64,000 nt of DNA from Gemmatimonadota bacterium (GTDB taxonomy: Bacteria > Gemmatimonadota > Gemmatimonadetes > Longimicrobiales > Gaopeijiaceae), in NCBI GenBank assembly GCA_007125845.1, contig SLCK01000023.1, positions 118,328 to 182,327 on the forward strand. The letters are read 5' to 3'. Made by a program: the position numbers and the translations under genes. The notes beneath the pieces are model-generated. The model was given only the letters and a program-made list of their open reading frames with translations, had not been told where the DNA came from and ran no database searches. Positions 8,808 to 18,324 of this stretch are shown piece after piece (within the stretch, counting starts at the first letter, position 1; each line of letters starts with the position of its first letter).

Positions 8808-9374
8808 CTAGCCCCAGCGGTCGAGCCGGGCCGTGAGGACCAGAGCGGAGATGAGGAGAAAGCCACCTCCCGCCATCACCGGGATCGACACGAAGCCGAA
8901 TGCGCTCACGTAGCGGGCGGTGCAGGGGACGGATTCCAGGCAGGCGGTGATCTCGAGCGCGGGTCGAAACTGGATCGTGACGTGGTAGATGGCGATCGCG
9001 AGGCCGATTGCGGCCAGCGGCACGCTGTACCGCCACGACCTGACGTCTCCGGTGAGCGCCGCGATTCCGAGTACCGGGACGAGCGGATACATCGCGATGC
9101 GTTGGTACCAGCAGAGGAGGCAGGGAGTGAACCCCACGATCTCGGAATAATAGAGGCTGCCTCCGGTGGCGATCACCGAGACGACCCAGGCGAAAGCGAG
9201 GACGGTGCGCCCTTGCCCGCCGACCTCCTGAGCGAGACGGGCCCTTCCGGAGGGAAAGGCGAGCGCCACGAGGAGGAGAAGGCCGATCGCGGCGCTCACG
9301 AGCGCCAGCGCCGCGAAGGACCGGTTCATTGCGATCAGGTTCACGGGCGAGTTCACTCCGGGTTTCGGGACCAT
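8808..9374 (-). CDS. dsbB: Disulfide bond formation protein DsbB/BdbC family
   Basis: Inner-membrane quinone reductase that reoxidises a periplasmic thiol oxidase. Four to five hydrophobic helices are visible, with a CxxC pair in CLLCWYQR and a second pair of cysteines in CLESVPC, the layout of DsbB and BdbC. The first ATG gives 188 residues; a second at 9329 (MNRSF) gives 173 and may be the true start, as the first 15 residues look atypical and neither has a clear ribosome binding site. No DsbA homologue is adjacent. It converges with the phosphopantetheinyl transferase gene. Confidence 0.8.
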   Translation of the reverse strand: MVPKPGVNSPVNLIAMNRSFAALALVSAAIGLLLLVALAFPSGRARLAQEVGGQGRTVLAFAWVVSVIATGGSLYYSEIVGFTPCLLCWYQRIAMYPLVPVLGIAALTGDVRSWRYSVPLAAIGLAIAIYHVTIQFRPALEITACLESVPCTARYVSAFGFVSIPVMAGGGFLLISALVLTARLDRWG

Positions 9375-9475
9375 CTCTATGCGAATAAGGTCGAACGGAA
9401 CGGGATCGGGCGGAAGAGGGGGGCGGAGGATGGGGCGAGTTTCCCGGCGAGTCGCCGATGGGGGGGGAGGTGAGC

Positions 9476-10414
9476 GTGCACAGGAAGAACCCTCCCCACG
9501 TGGATGATCATATTGGGAACACCCCGGTCGTGCGCCTCGCGAGGGTGCCTGAAGACGACATGGCCGAGGTGTGGGTGAAGCTCGAGGGCATGAACCCGGC
9601 GGGCTCCATCAAGGATCGCCCTGCCCGCGCCATGATCGAAGATGGGGAGCAGAGGGGGCTGCTTCGTCCTGGTGGCATCATCGTGGAACCCACGTCGGGC
9701 AATACCGGGATCGGCCTGGCTCAGGTTGCAGCAGCAAGGGGCTACCGGCTCATTCTCTGCCTTCCCGAATCGATGAGCAACGAGAGGAAGGTGACGCTCG
9801 AGTCCTACGGGGCCGAGCTCGTGCTCACCGATCCGGAGCGCCGGATGCTGGCGGCCATGGAACGAGCGCAAGAGCTGGAAGTCGAGCTCGGAGCCTACTA
9901 TCCAAATCAGTTCGCGAACCCGGCCAATCCGCGGATCCACTACGAGACGACCGGTCCGGAGCTCTGGAAGGACATGGACGAGCGCATCGACGCCTTCGTC
10001 TACGGCTCGGGTACGGGAGGGACGATCTCCGGGGTCGGGCGATTCCTGAAGGAGCGGGATCCGGAGATCCGGGTGGTGGCTGTAGAGCCCGCCCGATCGG
10101 CGGTGATCTCCGGAGGGGAGCGGGGCGCGCACGAGTTCCAGGGAATGGGGCCCGGTTTCATTCCTCCCAATCTGGACCTGGACGTGATCGACGAGGTCAA
10201 GCCGCAATGGGAGGAGGAGGCATTTCCCCTGGCTCGGCGACTCGCCCGGGAGGAGGGCCTCTTTCTCGGGATGAGCTCCGGAGCCATCGTTCTGGCGGCC
10301 TTGCAGGTGGCCCGGGAGCTGGGGCCTGGGCACCGCGTCGCGGCCATCTCTCCCGACTCCGGCGCGCGCTACCTGAGCACCGCACTGTTCACCTCCGAGG
10401 AGGCTTCCAGATGA
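9476..10414 (+). CDS. cysK: Cysteine synthase (O-acetylserine sulfhydrylase)
   Basis: PLP enzyme that makes cysteine from O-acetylserine and sulfide. The PLP lysine lies in NPAGSIKDRP, the substrate loop is EPTSGNTGIG, and the phosphate-binding loop is GSGTGGTISG. NPAGS before the lysine is also seen in CysM-type enzymes, so CysM is possible. I chose GTG 9476 (312 aa) because GGAGG ends five bases before it; ATG 9458 has no such signal. It starts a three-gene run with the LapA-like and SRPBCC genes. Confidence 0.88.
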   Translation: MHRKNPPHVDDHIGNTPVVRLARVPEDDMAEVWVKLEGMNPAGSIKDRPARAMIEDGEQRGLLRPGGIIVEPTSGNTGIGLAQVAAARGYRLILCLPESMSNERKVTLESYGAELVLTDPERRMLAAMERAQELEVELGAYYPNQFANPANPRIHYETTGPELWKDMDERIDAFVYGSGTGGTISGVGRFLKERDPEIRVVAVEPARSAVISGGERGAHEFQGMGPGFIPPNLDLDVIDEVKPQWEEEAFPLARRLAREEGLFLGMSSGAIVLAALQVARELGPGHRVAAISPDSGARYLSTALFTSEEASR

Positions 10415-10623
10415 GCACGGAGCAGTTGACGCTCAAGCAGAAGGTTCGGGTAGGAATCGGGGCTCTCGCCGTCGTATTGGTCCTCATTCTGTTCTTCCAG
10501 AACCAGGAGACCGTAAGCACCCGAGTGCTGTTCTGGAGCATGGAGATGCCGCGGTTCGTCTTGCTGGCGTCCGTGTTTCTTCTCGGTTCGTTGGCCGGAT
10601 TCCTCTTCGGGCGGCGGCGGTGA
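10411..10623 (+). CDS. LapA-domain small membrane protein
   Basis: A 70-residue protein with two hydrophobic helices (about 15-30 and 45-65), the segment FFQNQETVSTRVLFWS between them and a terminal GRRR. This is the pattern of LapA-domain (DUF1049) proteins; in E. coli LapA works with LapB on LPS assembly. The ATG overlaps the cysteine synthase stop (ATGA). Function here is inferred from the family only. Confidence 0.7.
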   Translation: MSTEQLTLKQKVRVGIGALAVVLVLILFFQNQETVSTRVLFWSMEMPRFVLLASVFLLGSLAGFLFGRRR

Positions 10624-10627
10624 AGCC

Positions 10628-11116
10628 TTGAGGGAAAGCGCGTCGCCACCGGATCTGGAAGGGGTCGGCTTCGATGAGCGATCTCCAGTGGTGCTCCGGG
10701 ATGAAGTGGACGTCGAGGCCCCGCCAAAGAGGGTCTGGGAGACGCTGATTCGGGTGCACCGTTGGCCACACTGGCATCGGGGGGTGAGCTTCGCTGCCCT
10801 CCAGGGCCCGCCGGAGCCGGGCACGGCCCTCCTTTGGAAGGCGGATGGAATGCGGATTTCCTCGATTCTGGTCGAGGTGGAAGAGGGCCGGTGCATCGGG
10901 TGGACCCTCCGAACTCTCGGAGGCCGGGGGTACCAACGCTGGTCGCTCGAGGAGCTGCACTCCGGGTCGACCCGGGTTCGATTGGAGGAATCGTGGGGAG
11001 GTGTCGTGGTTCGGGTGCTTCGCCGCACCCTGTTGAGGACCCTGGAGCTCTCGCGGGCGGAGTGGTTGGAGGGGCTTCAGCGCGAGGCTGGATCGGTGGA
11101 GGACTCCGAAGGCTGA
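10628..11116 (+). CDS. SRPBCC/START-like ligand-binding protein
   Basis: A 162-residue soluble protein. VVLRDEVDVEAPPKRVWETL followed by RWPHWHRGV is the typical N terminus of the SRPBCC (polyketide cyclase/START) superfamily, whose members bind hydrophobic ligands in a helix-grip fold. The ligand is unknown. The start is TTG 10628, four bases after the preceding stop. Its 3' end overlaps the convergent transglycosylase gene by 40 bp. Confidence 0.65.
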   Translation: MRESASPPDLEGVGFDERSPVVLRDEVDVEAPPKRVWETLIRVHRWPHWHRGVSFAALQGPPEPGTALLWKADGMRISSILVEVEEGRCIGWTLRTLGGRGYQRWSLEELHSGSTRVRLEESWGGVVVRVLRRTLLRTLELSRAEWLEGLQREAGSVEDSEG

Positions 11117-11991
11117 GGCTCTGCGGGAGTCGCGCCGGGATCGGTGGGCTCCTCCTCGATCGCGTCGGCCGGGCCCGGATCGGCGGGTCCCGCCGGAGCC
11201 GTGGGAGATTCGATGGTCGGAGCGGGGATGGGGACGGGGGACGGCGACGCCGGCGGACCGAGCATCCTTCGGAGAATGAGGTCGCGCCTCCAGCCCATCT
11301 GTGCGGGACGGTACGACGGGTTGGAGGTGAGGGGATGGGGGAGAGTGGCCGCCAGACTGGCGGCCTGACGGTTGTTGATCTCCCGCGCCGAGACCCCGAA
11401 GTACTCGTGCGAGGCGGCCTCCACCCCGAAGATGCCGGGGCCCAGCTCCGCCACGTTCAGGTAGATCTCGAAGATGCGGTCCTTCGGGAGAAACCACTCG
11501 AGCCTCTGGGCGATGATGAGCTCCTGGGCCTTGCGGAAAAAAGACCGATCCGGGGTCAGGTAGAGGTTCCTCGCGAGTTGCTGCGTGATCGTGCTCCGTC
11601 CGCGCACCGCGTCGCGATGGTCGCGGAGGTAGGCGAGGGCTTCCGCCAGCGCGATCCGGTCGTCGGCGTCGCCCAGGCGAGGCGGGATGGAGCCCGAATA
11701 GCGAACCTCTTCGGCGAGGGCTTCCCAATCCACACCCCGGTGCTCGTAGAACCGATCGTCCTCGGCGATGAGGACGGCCCGTTGGAGGTGCGTTGGAATC
11801 TCCCCCAGCGGGATCCACGCCTGCGACGCCTCGAAGGGATCGCCGGCGGCCAGGGCCACCCGGGACCGATGATCCATGTACGCCGTGGTCTGCGGATCGA
11901 CCCAGCGCAGGGCCAGAGGCCAGGGGTGGGCAACCCAGACCAGGACCGGCAGGAATACGGAGACAAGGACGAGCACGAGGAGCGGGCGCAT
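11077..11991 (-). CDS. mtgA: Monofunctional peptidoglycan glycosyltransferase
   Basis: GT51 transglycosylase that polymerises lipid II into glycan strands. It has one N-terminal membrane anchor (residues 3-20), then IAEDDRFYEHRGVDW with the catalytic Glu, GRSTITQQLARNLYL, and KDRIFEIYLNVAELG, all family hallmarks. There is no transpeptidase domain. A Pro/Ala/Glu-rich tail of about 60 residues follows residue 245 and is probably disordered. An insert between the first and second motifs (about residues 95-128) is unusual. Confidence 0.88.
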   Translation of the reverse strand: MRPLLVLVLVSVFLPVLVWVAHPWPLALRWVDPQTTAYMDHRSRVALAAGDPFEASQAWIPLGEIPTHLQRAVLIAEDDRFYEHRGVDWEALAEEVRYSGSIPPRLGDADDRIALAEALAYLRDHRDAVRGRSTITQQLARNLYLTPDRSFFRKAQELIIAQRLEWFLPKDRIFEIYLNVAELGPGIFGVEAASHEYFGVSAREINNRQAASLAATLPHPLTSNPSYRPAQMGWRRDLILRRMLGPPASPSPVPIPAPTIESPTAPAGPADPGPADAIEEEPTDPGATPAEPQPSESSTDPASR

Positions 11992-12112
11992 AAGGGAGTC
12001 CTACCCCCGGGCTGGGGCCGGGAGCCCGCGCGGGAACTTTCGTCCGGATGTGGGCGTTGCTATCTGTGGAACCCATCCTGCATTCTCGATCCAGGGAGTC
12101 CGCAGCTTCATC

Positions 12113-13054
12113 ATGGCACGAGTCGAACTCGAGGTACTGGAGTCGCCGCAGCTGACCGGACCCGAAGCCTCGCCCTCCGTGCCTCTGGAGGCGCTCGATG
12201 AGCTCTGGTTCCAGGTTTCGGGCACCGTCTGCAACCTGCGCTGCAATCACTGCTTCATCTCGTGCTCCCCCGAGAACCATTCATTCTGGTTCATGACGCG
12301 GGAGACCGTCCGAAGGGCTCTCGAGGACTCAGTGGAGCTGGGCGTGAAGGAGTATTACTTCACGGGTGGAGAGCCCTTCATGAACCGCGACATGGAGGGC
12401 ATTCTCCGAGACGTCCTGCGCATCGGTCCCGCGTCGGTTCTCACCAATGCGACTCTGATCCCACCCAGGCGGGCACAGGCCCTGGCCGCGATCGCCGAGT
12501 CTTCACCCTACACCCTGGAATTGCGCGTCTCCCTCGATGGTGTGACCCGGGAGATGAATGACGCGATTCGCGGAGCAGGTGCGTTCGACCGGTGCATGCA
12601 AGGAGTGGAGGAGCTCGTGCGGGTGGGATTCCTTCCGATCATCACCTGTATGCGGAGCTGGCCGGAGGACCGGACCGAGCGGTACCTGGAAGGGTTCCGC
12701 GAGCTCCTGGCGGGCGTCGGCTACGACCGTCCTCGCCTCAAGATCATCCCACCCCTCCTGATGGGAGAAGAGGCCCGACGGAGTCGTGCATATGAAGAGA
12801 CGGAACGGGTCACGCACGAGATGCTCCACGGCTTTGATCTCAGCGAGCTCCTCTGCACCCGAGCGCGGTTGGTCACCGCGCGGGGGGTGTACGCGTGTCC
12901 CATCTTGTTGGACTACCCTTCGGCGCGGCTGGGGTCGACCCTCGCGGAAGCGGCTTCCGTCTCCGCGCCGCTTTCCGAATCCGCTTGCTTCACCTGCTAT
13001 GTCAACGGCGCGATCTGCTCGAACACGTCCTCCTCCCAGGGGGGGGATCGTTGA
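12113..13054 (+). CDS. Radical SAM protein with SPASM-like C-terminal cysteines
   Basis: 313 residues. The radical SAM cluster motif is CNLRCNHC (C-x3-C-x2-C) at about residues 41-48, followed by YYFTGGEPFMNRD, the usual S-adenosylmethionine-binding glycine motif. Near the C terminus there are cysteines in LLCTRAR, GVYACPI and CFTCYVNGAIC, a spacing like SPASM/twitch domains that hold extra Fe-S clusters and often modify peptides. No precursor peptide gene was found next to it. Start ATG 12113; the open frame extends upstream without similarity. The stop overlaps the next start (TGATG), so it is coupled to the phosphoesterase. Confidence 0.8.
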   Translation: MARVELEVLESPQLTGPEASPSVPLEALDELWFQVSGTVCNLRCNHCFISCSPENHSFWFMTRETVRRALEDSVELGVKEYYFTGGEPFMNRDMEGILRDVLRIGPASVLTNATLIPPRRAQALAAIAESSPYTLELRVSLDGVTREMNDAIRGAGAFDRCMQGVEELVRVGFLPIITCMRSWPEDRTERYLEGFRELLAGVGYDRPRLKIIPPLLMGEEARRSRAYEETERVTHEMLHGFDLSELLCTRARLVTARGVYACPILLDYPSARLGSTLAEAASVSAPLSESACFTCYVNGAICSNTSSSQGGDR

Positions 13055-13911
13055 TGGCCCCGGCGCCCTTCGCTCAGGAGTCCGGAGACCTCTGGCTCCC
13101 CGGCGCGTGGCGGGAGAGCACTCCCGAGTTCCGGAAGGTGGCGGCCTTCGGTGGAGTGTATTCGAATCACCTGGCTCTAGCCAGCGCTCTCGAGGATGCT
13201 CGGGAGCGGGGGACCGAGGCGGTGATCTGTCTTGGGGACCTCGGCGCCTTCGGCCCCAATCCCGATCGGACCGCGGACCTGATCCGCGAGAACGGGCTCC
13301 CGGTGGTGCGGGGCAATTACGATGATTCCGTCGCTCGCGGGCTCGAGGACTGCCAGTGCGGCTACACGGACCCGAAGGACAACCACTACGCTCGCATCTC
13401 CTACGAGTACACTCTGGCCAACACCGCTGCCGAGCACCGGAGGTGGATGGGGACCTTTCCTCCCGTCCTCCGGTTCACGGTCGGCGGCCGGCGCGTGCTC
13501 GCCTTCCACGGGAGCCCTCGTCGGATGAACGAATTCCTCTGGGAAACGACGACTCCGACCCACTTCCTCGACGGGCTGGCAAGAGACCACGGGGCGGAGG
13601 TGCTCCTGGGCACGCACACGGGAATTCCCTGGAGCCGAGCCCTTTCGACGGGTGGGTCGTACGTGAACGCCGGAGCACTGGGGCGTCCCGCGAACGACGG
13701 GCGCACCGAGGTGTGGTACGTGATCCTCGAGGCAACGGACGTGGGGGTCGAGCACACGTTCGTCCCCGTCGCCTACGACTACGAGGGGCTGGCCACGGAA
13801 ATGGAGGAGGAGGGGCTTCCCGCCGAATTCGCCGAAACGATCCGGACCGGGTGGTGGACGACGTGTCTCGAAGTTCTTCCCGGAAAGGAACGTGCGCGGG
13901 GGCGTTGGTAG
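13054..13911 (+). CDS. Calcineurin-like metallophosphoesterase
   Basis: 285 residues. Metal-binding motifs GDLGAFGPNP, GNYDD, FHGSPR and GTHTG correspond to the GD-x-x-x-G, GN[HY]D, H and GHTH motifs of calcineurin-like phosphoesterases, in the YfcE/MJ0936-like subgroup. The first expected D-x-H motif is replaced: AFGGVYSNHLAL stands where SDIHGN is usual, so the first aspartate appears to be missing. The substrate is unknown. The start ATG overlaps the stop of the radical SAM gene, which points to a joint task. Confidence 0.78.
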   Translation: MAPAPFAQESGDLWLPGAWRESTPEFRKVAAFGGVYSNHLALASALEDARERGTEAVICLGDLGAFGPNPDRTADLIRENGLPVVRGNYDDSVARGLEDCQCGYTDPKDNHYARISYEYTLANTAAEHRRWMGTFPPVLRFTVGGRRVLAFHGSPRRMNEFLWETTTPTHFLDGLARDHGAEVLLGTHTGIPWSRALSTGGSYVNAGALGRPANDGRTEVWYVILEATDVGVEHTFVPVAYDYEGLATEMEEEGLPAEFAETIRTGWWTTCLEVLPGKERARGRW

Positions 13912-13974
13912 CCGGGGCGGCTCACGGGCTCGCCCTCGCGGTTTGCCCCGGGGAGGAGATTCGAGACACTCCCG

Positions 13975-14265
13975 TCAGGGGAGAATCTCGCCCACCGCCA
14001 CCACCGCCATCTCGGGCACGAGGTGGAGATCGTCCTCGATTAGGTGCGCCGCCTCCGCCATGACGATCACGGAGACGCCCGACGCGAGCGGCTCGTGTTG
14101 ACCGGGAACAGGACCTTCCTCCGAGGAGGGGGTGTGGAGCACGACCTGTCCCCGCCGAAGGGACCTGTCGGCGCAGGTCCCCACGAGCCGCACCGTCGCC
14201 CATCCGGGGCGAGGGGTCCAGGCCATGTTCCTCGAGGTCCTGATTCTCGTCTCATTGCCTTTCAT
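13975..14265 (-). CDS. Small hypothetical protein
   Basis: A 96-residue soluble protein I do not recognise. ATG 14265 is preceded by GGGGAG at four to five bases, a strong ribosome binding site, and the protein has a coherent beta-rich, hydrophobic pattern (WATVRLVGT, VSVIVMAEAAHLIEDDLHL, MAVVAVGEIL). An upstream in-frame start at 14352 is less likely. It lies downstream of, and on the same strand as, the gene at 14377-14826. Confidence 0.55.
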   Translation of the reverse strand: MKGNETRIRTSRNMAWTPRPGWATVRLVGTCADRSLRRGQVVLHTPSSEEGPVPGQHEPLASGVSVIVMAEAAHLIEDDLHLVPEMAVVAVGEILP

Positions 14266-14376
14266 ACAACTCCCCTGCTGGCGGATGTAGATTGATCGTC
14301 GGGCGGAGACGTTCCGGATTTCGATACGCTCTCCGGGGACCAACCGTTCCATTCCACGTGGTTGGTCACCCCCCTT

Positions 14377-14826
14377 CTAGTCGTCGGCCAGCCGGACCTT
14401 TCCGTGGCAGAGGAGATCGAGCGTCGCTTGTTGCGGGCCGGACATCACCGGTGGAAGTCCGATCGGGACTGCGCGAGCTCTTCCCTCGTCCGGGAGGTGC
14501 AGAATCAGCATCTCTACCGTAGGTAGAGGCGCGTACGGCTCCGCGCGACCGGTGGGATCGACCACCACCGCACGGCCGGGGTGAACGCGTTCCGCCAGAC
14601 GCAGGCCGAACTCCAGCCAGGCCCCGATCGGATCGGCCACTTCCTCCGCGATGGCTCGAACGACGCGTTCTTCGAAGTCGGCGACGGCCGACCGGTAACG
14701 CGTCTCGTCACGAGTTTTGAGGTCCCGGAGGATGTCACGATAGAACTCTCGGGGGTCGCGGGCGCCAGTCTCCTCGAGGGCTTTCTCCAGGCGGGCTTCG
14801 GCCTTTCGCTGATGATCCCGGCTCAA
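14377..14826 (-). CDS. Hypothetical protein with helical N-terminal region
   Basis: 149 residues, unrecognised. The N-terminal 75 residues are charged and helical (RKAEARLEKALEETGARD), and the C-terminal part is beta-rich with WLEFGLRLAERVHPGRAVVVDP. TTG 14826 is favoured because GGAG lies six bases upstream; the frame stays open to 15225 but the extra sequence looks non-coding. Divergent from the phosphoribosyltransferase gene. Confidence 0.55.
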   Translation of the reverse strand: MSRDHQRKAEARLEKALEETGARDPREFYRDILRDLKTRDETRYRSAVADFEERVVRAIAEEVADPIGAWLEFGLRLAERVHPGRAVVVDPTGRAEPYAPLPTVEMLILHLPDEGRARAVPIGLPPVMSGPQQATLDLLCHGKVRLADD

Positions 14827-15012
14827 TGCGCGCTCCGTCGTCGGTGGGAACGAGGAGGGAGGATGGCAGGACTCGCCGCTCGGGTCAACGGGAGCCGCGA
14901 CAAGCTTCCGCCACGGGCCGGTGGCACGACTCTCCGGCTCCCTGGCACGATTCGGGTGTAGCCGATCGGGAGCAGTCAACGCAACCCTACGTACTCGTGC
15001 GAGCAGGAGGAT

Positions 15013-15561
15013 GTGGTGGACAGCCCCTTCGGAAGCTCCCCCCAGGATCCTCTCATCCGGGAGGACGAGTTCCTCGACCTCTCCTGGGAGATGTTCGGCG
15101 AGCTGTGCCGCGCCCTGGCCATGAGGGTCGGGCGTGAGTACGAGCCCGAGATGGTGGTCGGGATCGCCAGGGCAGGCGTCATTCCGGGAGCGATCCTGGC
15201 GTCGATCCTCCGGGTGGATTTTCACTCCATGAAGATCTCACGCCGAGACGGCGCAGAGCTCGTCCGGGAGCGACCGGCCATCCTCTCGGCTGCGCCGGCG
15301 CAGGCCCGGGGCAAGCGGGTGGTGCTCATCGACGAGGTCACGACGTCGGGCGAGACGTTCCGGCTCGGACTGGCGGCGTTGCGTGACGTCGGGTGCGCGG
15401 AGATCCGTACAGGAGCGGTCTTCGTGCGACCACGAGGGTACAAGCCGGACTTCCTGGCGCTCGAGACCGATTCCACCGTGGTCTTTCCGTGGGATCGGAA
15501 GATCTTCGACGGGGCGGACTGGGTGGTGAACCCTCGCTACGAAGGTGTGATCGACGACTGA
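15013..15561 (+). CDS. Phosphoribosyltransferase family protein
   Basis: 182 residues. The PRPP-binding signature VVLIDEVTTSGET is clear, preceded by VVGIARAGVIPGA, as in hypoxanthine- or xanthine-type phosphoribosyltransferases. The base cannot be named from sequence. The start is GTG 15013 or GTG 15016, just after AGGAGG; the second has better spacing. The 3' end overlaps the convergent oxidase gene by 25 bp. Confidence 0.75.
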   Translation: MVDSPFGSSPQDPLIREDEFLDLSWEMFGELCRALAMRVGREYEPEMVVGIARAGVIPGAILASILRVDFHSMKISRRDGAELVRERPAILSAAPAQARGKRVVLIDEVTTSGETFRLGLAALRDVGCAEIRTGAVFVRPRGYKPDFLALETDSTVVFPWDRKIFDGADWVVNPRYEGVIDD

Positions 15562-16847
15562 AGGGGAGGCGAATCCTCGGAGGTGGCCGCCTGGACGATC
15601 CGGCGGGCCTCCTCCAACCGACCGGGGATTCCGGGGCGGCTCATGTAGGCCGAACAAATGCGGAGGCCGATTGGAGGGTCAAGGTCGGCGAGTGCCCGCC
15701 AGCTCCGGTCCCAGGCCGGCATCCAGGTGCGGTGGACCAGCAACGGTTTCGTGTCGACTCCGGTCACCGTCCGGAAATCACTCCGGGCAATCCCCATGAT
15801 CTCCTCGTCCGACCGCTCCACGACCTCCTCCCGTCCCCGGCCACCCAGAAACGCGGTGTACAGCCCTGGCCGACCGAAGAGGGCGTCGTGCGCGGTGACC
15901 CCACGGGTCGCACCCTCTTCGTCGAGCGTGAGCTTGTAGCCCGACCCGATCTCGGGTGGGGGATGTGAGTCGGGGACGACGAGGGGCACCACCGCAAGAG
16001 GATTGTAGCGGAGTGTCGCAAGCGATTTCGCGAGCCGGGGCGCGAAGCTTTCGGTGATTCGAGCGGCGGCCGGAGCGGGGAGGGTGAGCACGGCCTCTTT
16101 CACTCGAATGGATCCGCCCGGCGTCACGAGTGCCAGGCCGCCGGGCACTTTCTCGAGCGAGACAACCGGAGTGTCGAGGTGGACGCACTCCTGGTGTCGT
16201 TCCGCGAGGGCCTCCGGGAGTGCGGCCAGCCCCTGGCCGAAGGACACCATGGGCACCCGGTCCCAGCGTCGCGTTCTCAGAAGGGCGAGGAGAAGGCTCC
16301 GCCGGGCTCCGGTGCGGCTGAGGGCGGGCAGGAGGGTATGGCGAGCCTCCATCTCCTCGGGATCTGAAGCATACAGGCCGCCGAGCAGGGGACCGGCCAA
16401 GCGTTCGTAGATCTCAGGTCCCAGCTTCCGGCGAAGGGCGTCGGCAACGGACTCGGTGGGCCCGGGAGGGGAGGTCATCGGGTCGGCGAGCGCCCGCAGC
16501 TTGCCCGTCCACGAAACGAGCCCCGTGGTCATCGCCTCGCCAAGGCTCGTGGGAGCCGGGTGCAGCCTTCCCCTTCGGTACATCGTGAAGGAGATCCCCG
16601 AGCGGGCCTCGATCATGGAAGGAGTGAGATCGAGCCGCTCGACGATCTCGGCGATCCCGGCCGTCAGTCGCATCCGCTGGGGGCCCAGGTCGACCGTGAC
16701 AGGGCCGTTCGGGCTCTGGAGGCGTCTGCTGCGCATGACGCCCCCGGGAACTGGCGACGCCTCGAGGAGAACGGCCTCCAGGCCCTTTTCCCGGAGGAGA
16801 TGCAGCAGGAATAGGCCGGAGATGCCCCCGCCGACGATTCCAATCAC
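15537..16847 (-). CDS. hemY: Protoporphyrinogen oxidase (HemY/HemG type, FAD)
   Basis: FAD flavoprotein of 436 residues that would oxidise protoporphyrinogen or coproporphyrinogen. The dinucleotide-binding loop [11 protein letters not shown] opens the protein and is followed by [14 protein letters not shown], and YLGG-like LGGRGREE and the C-terminal [16 protein letters not shown] match the oxygen-dependent oxidase family. It complements hemE/hemH at the left of the window. It lies 21 bp downstream of rho on the same strand and may be co-transcribed with it. Another FAD amine oxidase is possible but less likely. Confidence 0.82.
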   Translation of the reverse strand: MIGIVGGGISGLFLLHLLREKGLEAVLLEASPVPGGVMRSRRLQSPNGPVTVDLGPQRMRLTAGIAEIVERLDLTPSMIEARSGISFTMYRRGRLHPAPTSLGEAMTTGLVSWTGKLRALADPMTSPPGPTESVADALRRKLGPEIYERLAGPLLGGLYASDPEEMEARHTLLPALSRTGARRSLLLALLRTRRWDRVPMVSFGQGLAALPEALAERHQECVHLDTPVVSLEKVPGGLALVTPGGSIRVKEAVLTLPAPAAARITESFAPRLAKSLATLRYNPLAVVPLVVPDSHPPPEIGSGYKLTLDEEGATRGVTAHDALFGRPGLYTAFLGGRGREEVVERSDEEIMGIARSDFRTVTGVDTKPLLVHRTWMPAWDRSWRALADLDPPIGLRICSAYMSRPGIPGRLEEARRIVQAATSEDSPPLQSSITPS

Positions 16848-16868
16848 GAGAGGTGGGCGGGGGAGGCT

Positions 16869-18119
16869 TCAGCCCCCCTGCATGGAGTCCAGAAACTCCT
16901 GGTTGGTCTCGGTCCGCTTCATCCGCTCCATCAGGAACTCGATCGCTTCCGCAGAGGGCATGTCCGAGAGGAAGTTGCGGAGGAGGTACACCCGATTCAG
17001 CTCGGTTTCGTTGAGGAGGAGCTCCTCCTTCCGGGTTCCGGAGCGGTTGATGTCGATGGCGGGGAAGATCCGCTTGTCGGCGATGTGCCGATCCAGGATC
17101 AACTCCATGTTTCCGGTGCCCTTGAACTCCTCGAAGATCACCTCGTCCATCCGGCTTCCCGTCTCGACGAGCGCGGTGGCGATGATCGTGAGGGAGCCGC
17201 CATCGTCGATGTTGCGCGCCGCCCCGAAAAACCGCTTCGGCTTGTGGAGGGCGTTCGCATCAACGCCGCCCGAGAGGATCTTTCCGGAGTGGGGAACCGT
17301 GACGTTGTAGGCTCGGGCGAGTCGGGTGATCGAATCCAGCAGGATCACGACGTCCTTGCCGTGCTCCACCAACCTCTTGGCTTTGTCGAGCACCATCTCG
17401 GCAACTTGCGTGTGCCGTTCCGCCGGCTCGTCGAAGGTCGACGAGATGACCTCGGCGTCCACGTGCTCCTCCATGTCCGTGACTTCCTCCGGGCGCTCGT
17501 CGATGAGGAGGACGATCAGGTAGACGTCGGGGTGATTCTCGCGGATCGAGTTGGCCACCTTTTGGAGGAGCATCGTCTTCCCCGCCTTCGGGGGGGAGAC
17601 GATCAGGCCCCGCTGACCCATGCCGATCGGCGCGATGAGGTCCATGACCCGCATCGAGATGTCCCCTTCCTCGTTCTCCAGGCGGAGGCGCGTTTCCGGA
17701 TAGCGGGGCCGGAGGTTGTCGAAGGCGATCCGGTGCTTTGCCTTCTCCGGGTCGCCGAGGTTCACCTCTTCGACTTTCAGGAGGGCCAGGTAGCGCTCAC
17801 CATCCTTGGGAGGGCGCACCTGTCCGAGCACGGTATCCCCGGTTCTCAGGTCGAACCGCTTGATCTGCGAGGGGGAGACGTAGATGTCGTCCGGACCGTA
17901 GAGGTAGTTCCAGTCCGGAGACCGGAGGAAGCCGTACCCCTCCGGCAGGACCTCGAGCACACCCTCGCCCCTGAGGACGACGTCGGTGTCGAGCAGGTTC
18001 TGCTCGATCCTGAAGATCAGGTCCTGTTTTCGCAGGCCCGAGTAGTTCTGGAGGTTCAACTCCTCGGCCAGGTCATGCAGCTCCTGGACGTTCTTTCTCT
18101 TCAACTCTGCGATATCCAC
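16869..18119 (-). CDS. rho: Transcription termination factor Rho
   Basis: Hexameric RNA helicase that ends transcription. 416 residues with the Rho N-terminal domain, the RNA-binding cold-shock-like domain ([16 protein letters not shown]), Walker A ([10 protein letters not shown]), Walker B ([16 protein letters not shown]) and the C-terminal [20 protein letters not shown] segment. GTG 18119 is preceded by GGAG at six bases and gives the usual length; the frame is open to 18287 but the additional 56 residues look like translated leader. A good promoter lies about 200 bp upstream of the start. Confidence 0.96.
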   Translation of the reverse strand: MDIAELKRKNVQELHDLAEELNLQNYSGLRKQDLIFRIEQNLLDTDVVLRGEGVLEVLPEGYGFLRSPDWNYLYGPDDIYVSPSQIKRFDLRTGDTVLGQVRPPKDGERYLALLKVEEVNLGDPEKAKHRIAFDNLRPRYPETRLRLENEEGDISMRVMDLIAPIGMGQRGLIVSPPKAGKTMLLQKVANSIRENHPDVYLIVLLIDERPEEVTDMEEHVDAEVISSTFDEPAERHTQVAEMVLDKAKRLVEHGKDVVILLDSITRLARAYNVTVPHSGKILSGGVDANALHKPKRFFGAARNIDDGGSLTIIATALVETGSRMDEVIFEEFKGTGNMELILDRHIADKRIFPAIDINRSGTRKEELLLNETELNRVYLLRNFLSDMPSAEAIEFLMERMKRTETNQEFLDSMQGG

Positions 18120-18324
18120 AGGAATCTCCAAGGGAGGACTTTTCCGACGGGCGCTCCGGATGAGGACTGGACGTCGCTCAGCAAATGCGTGCCCGGGGTT
18201 CGCACCTCTGTGGGGAGGGCGAGAACGGGCGGGTCGGGTTGAGGGATCCGGTACCGATATGACCGGGGGAGGTTCGACCCCCGACAATGAAGCTTGAAGA
18301 ACTGATCATTGAGGAATTGCGGCC

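Noticed and set aside
10484..12280. 598-codon minus-strand frame across the SRPBCC and transglycosylase genes
   Set aside because: The same strand already encodes the transglycosylase in another frame with all its motifs; this one is low-complexity Arg/Pro/Gly.
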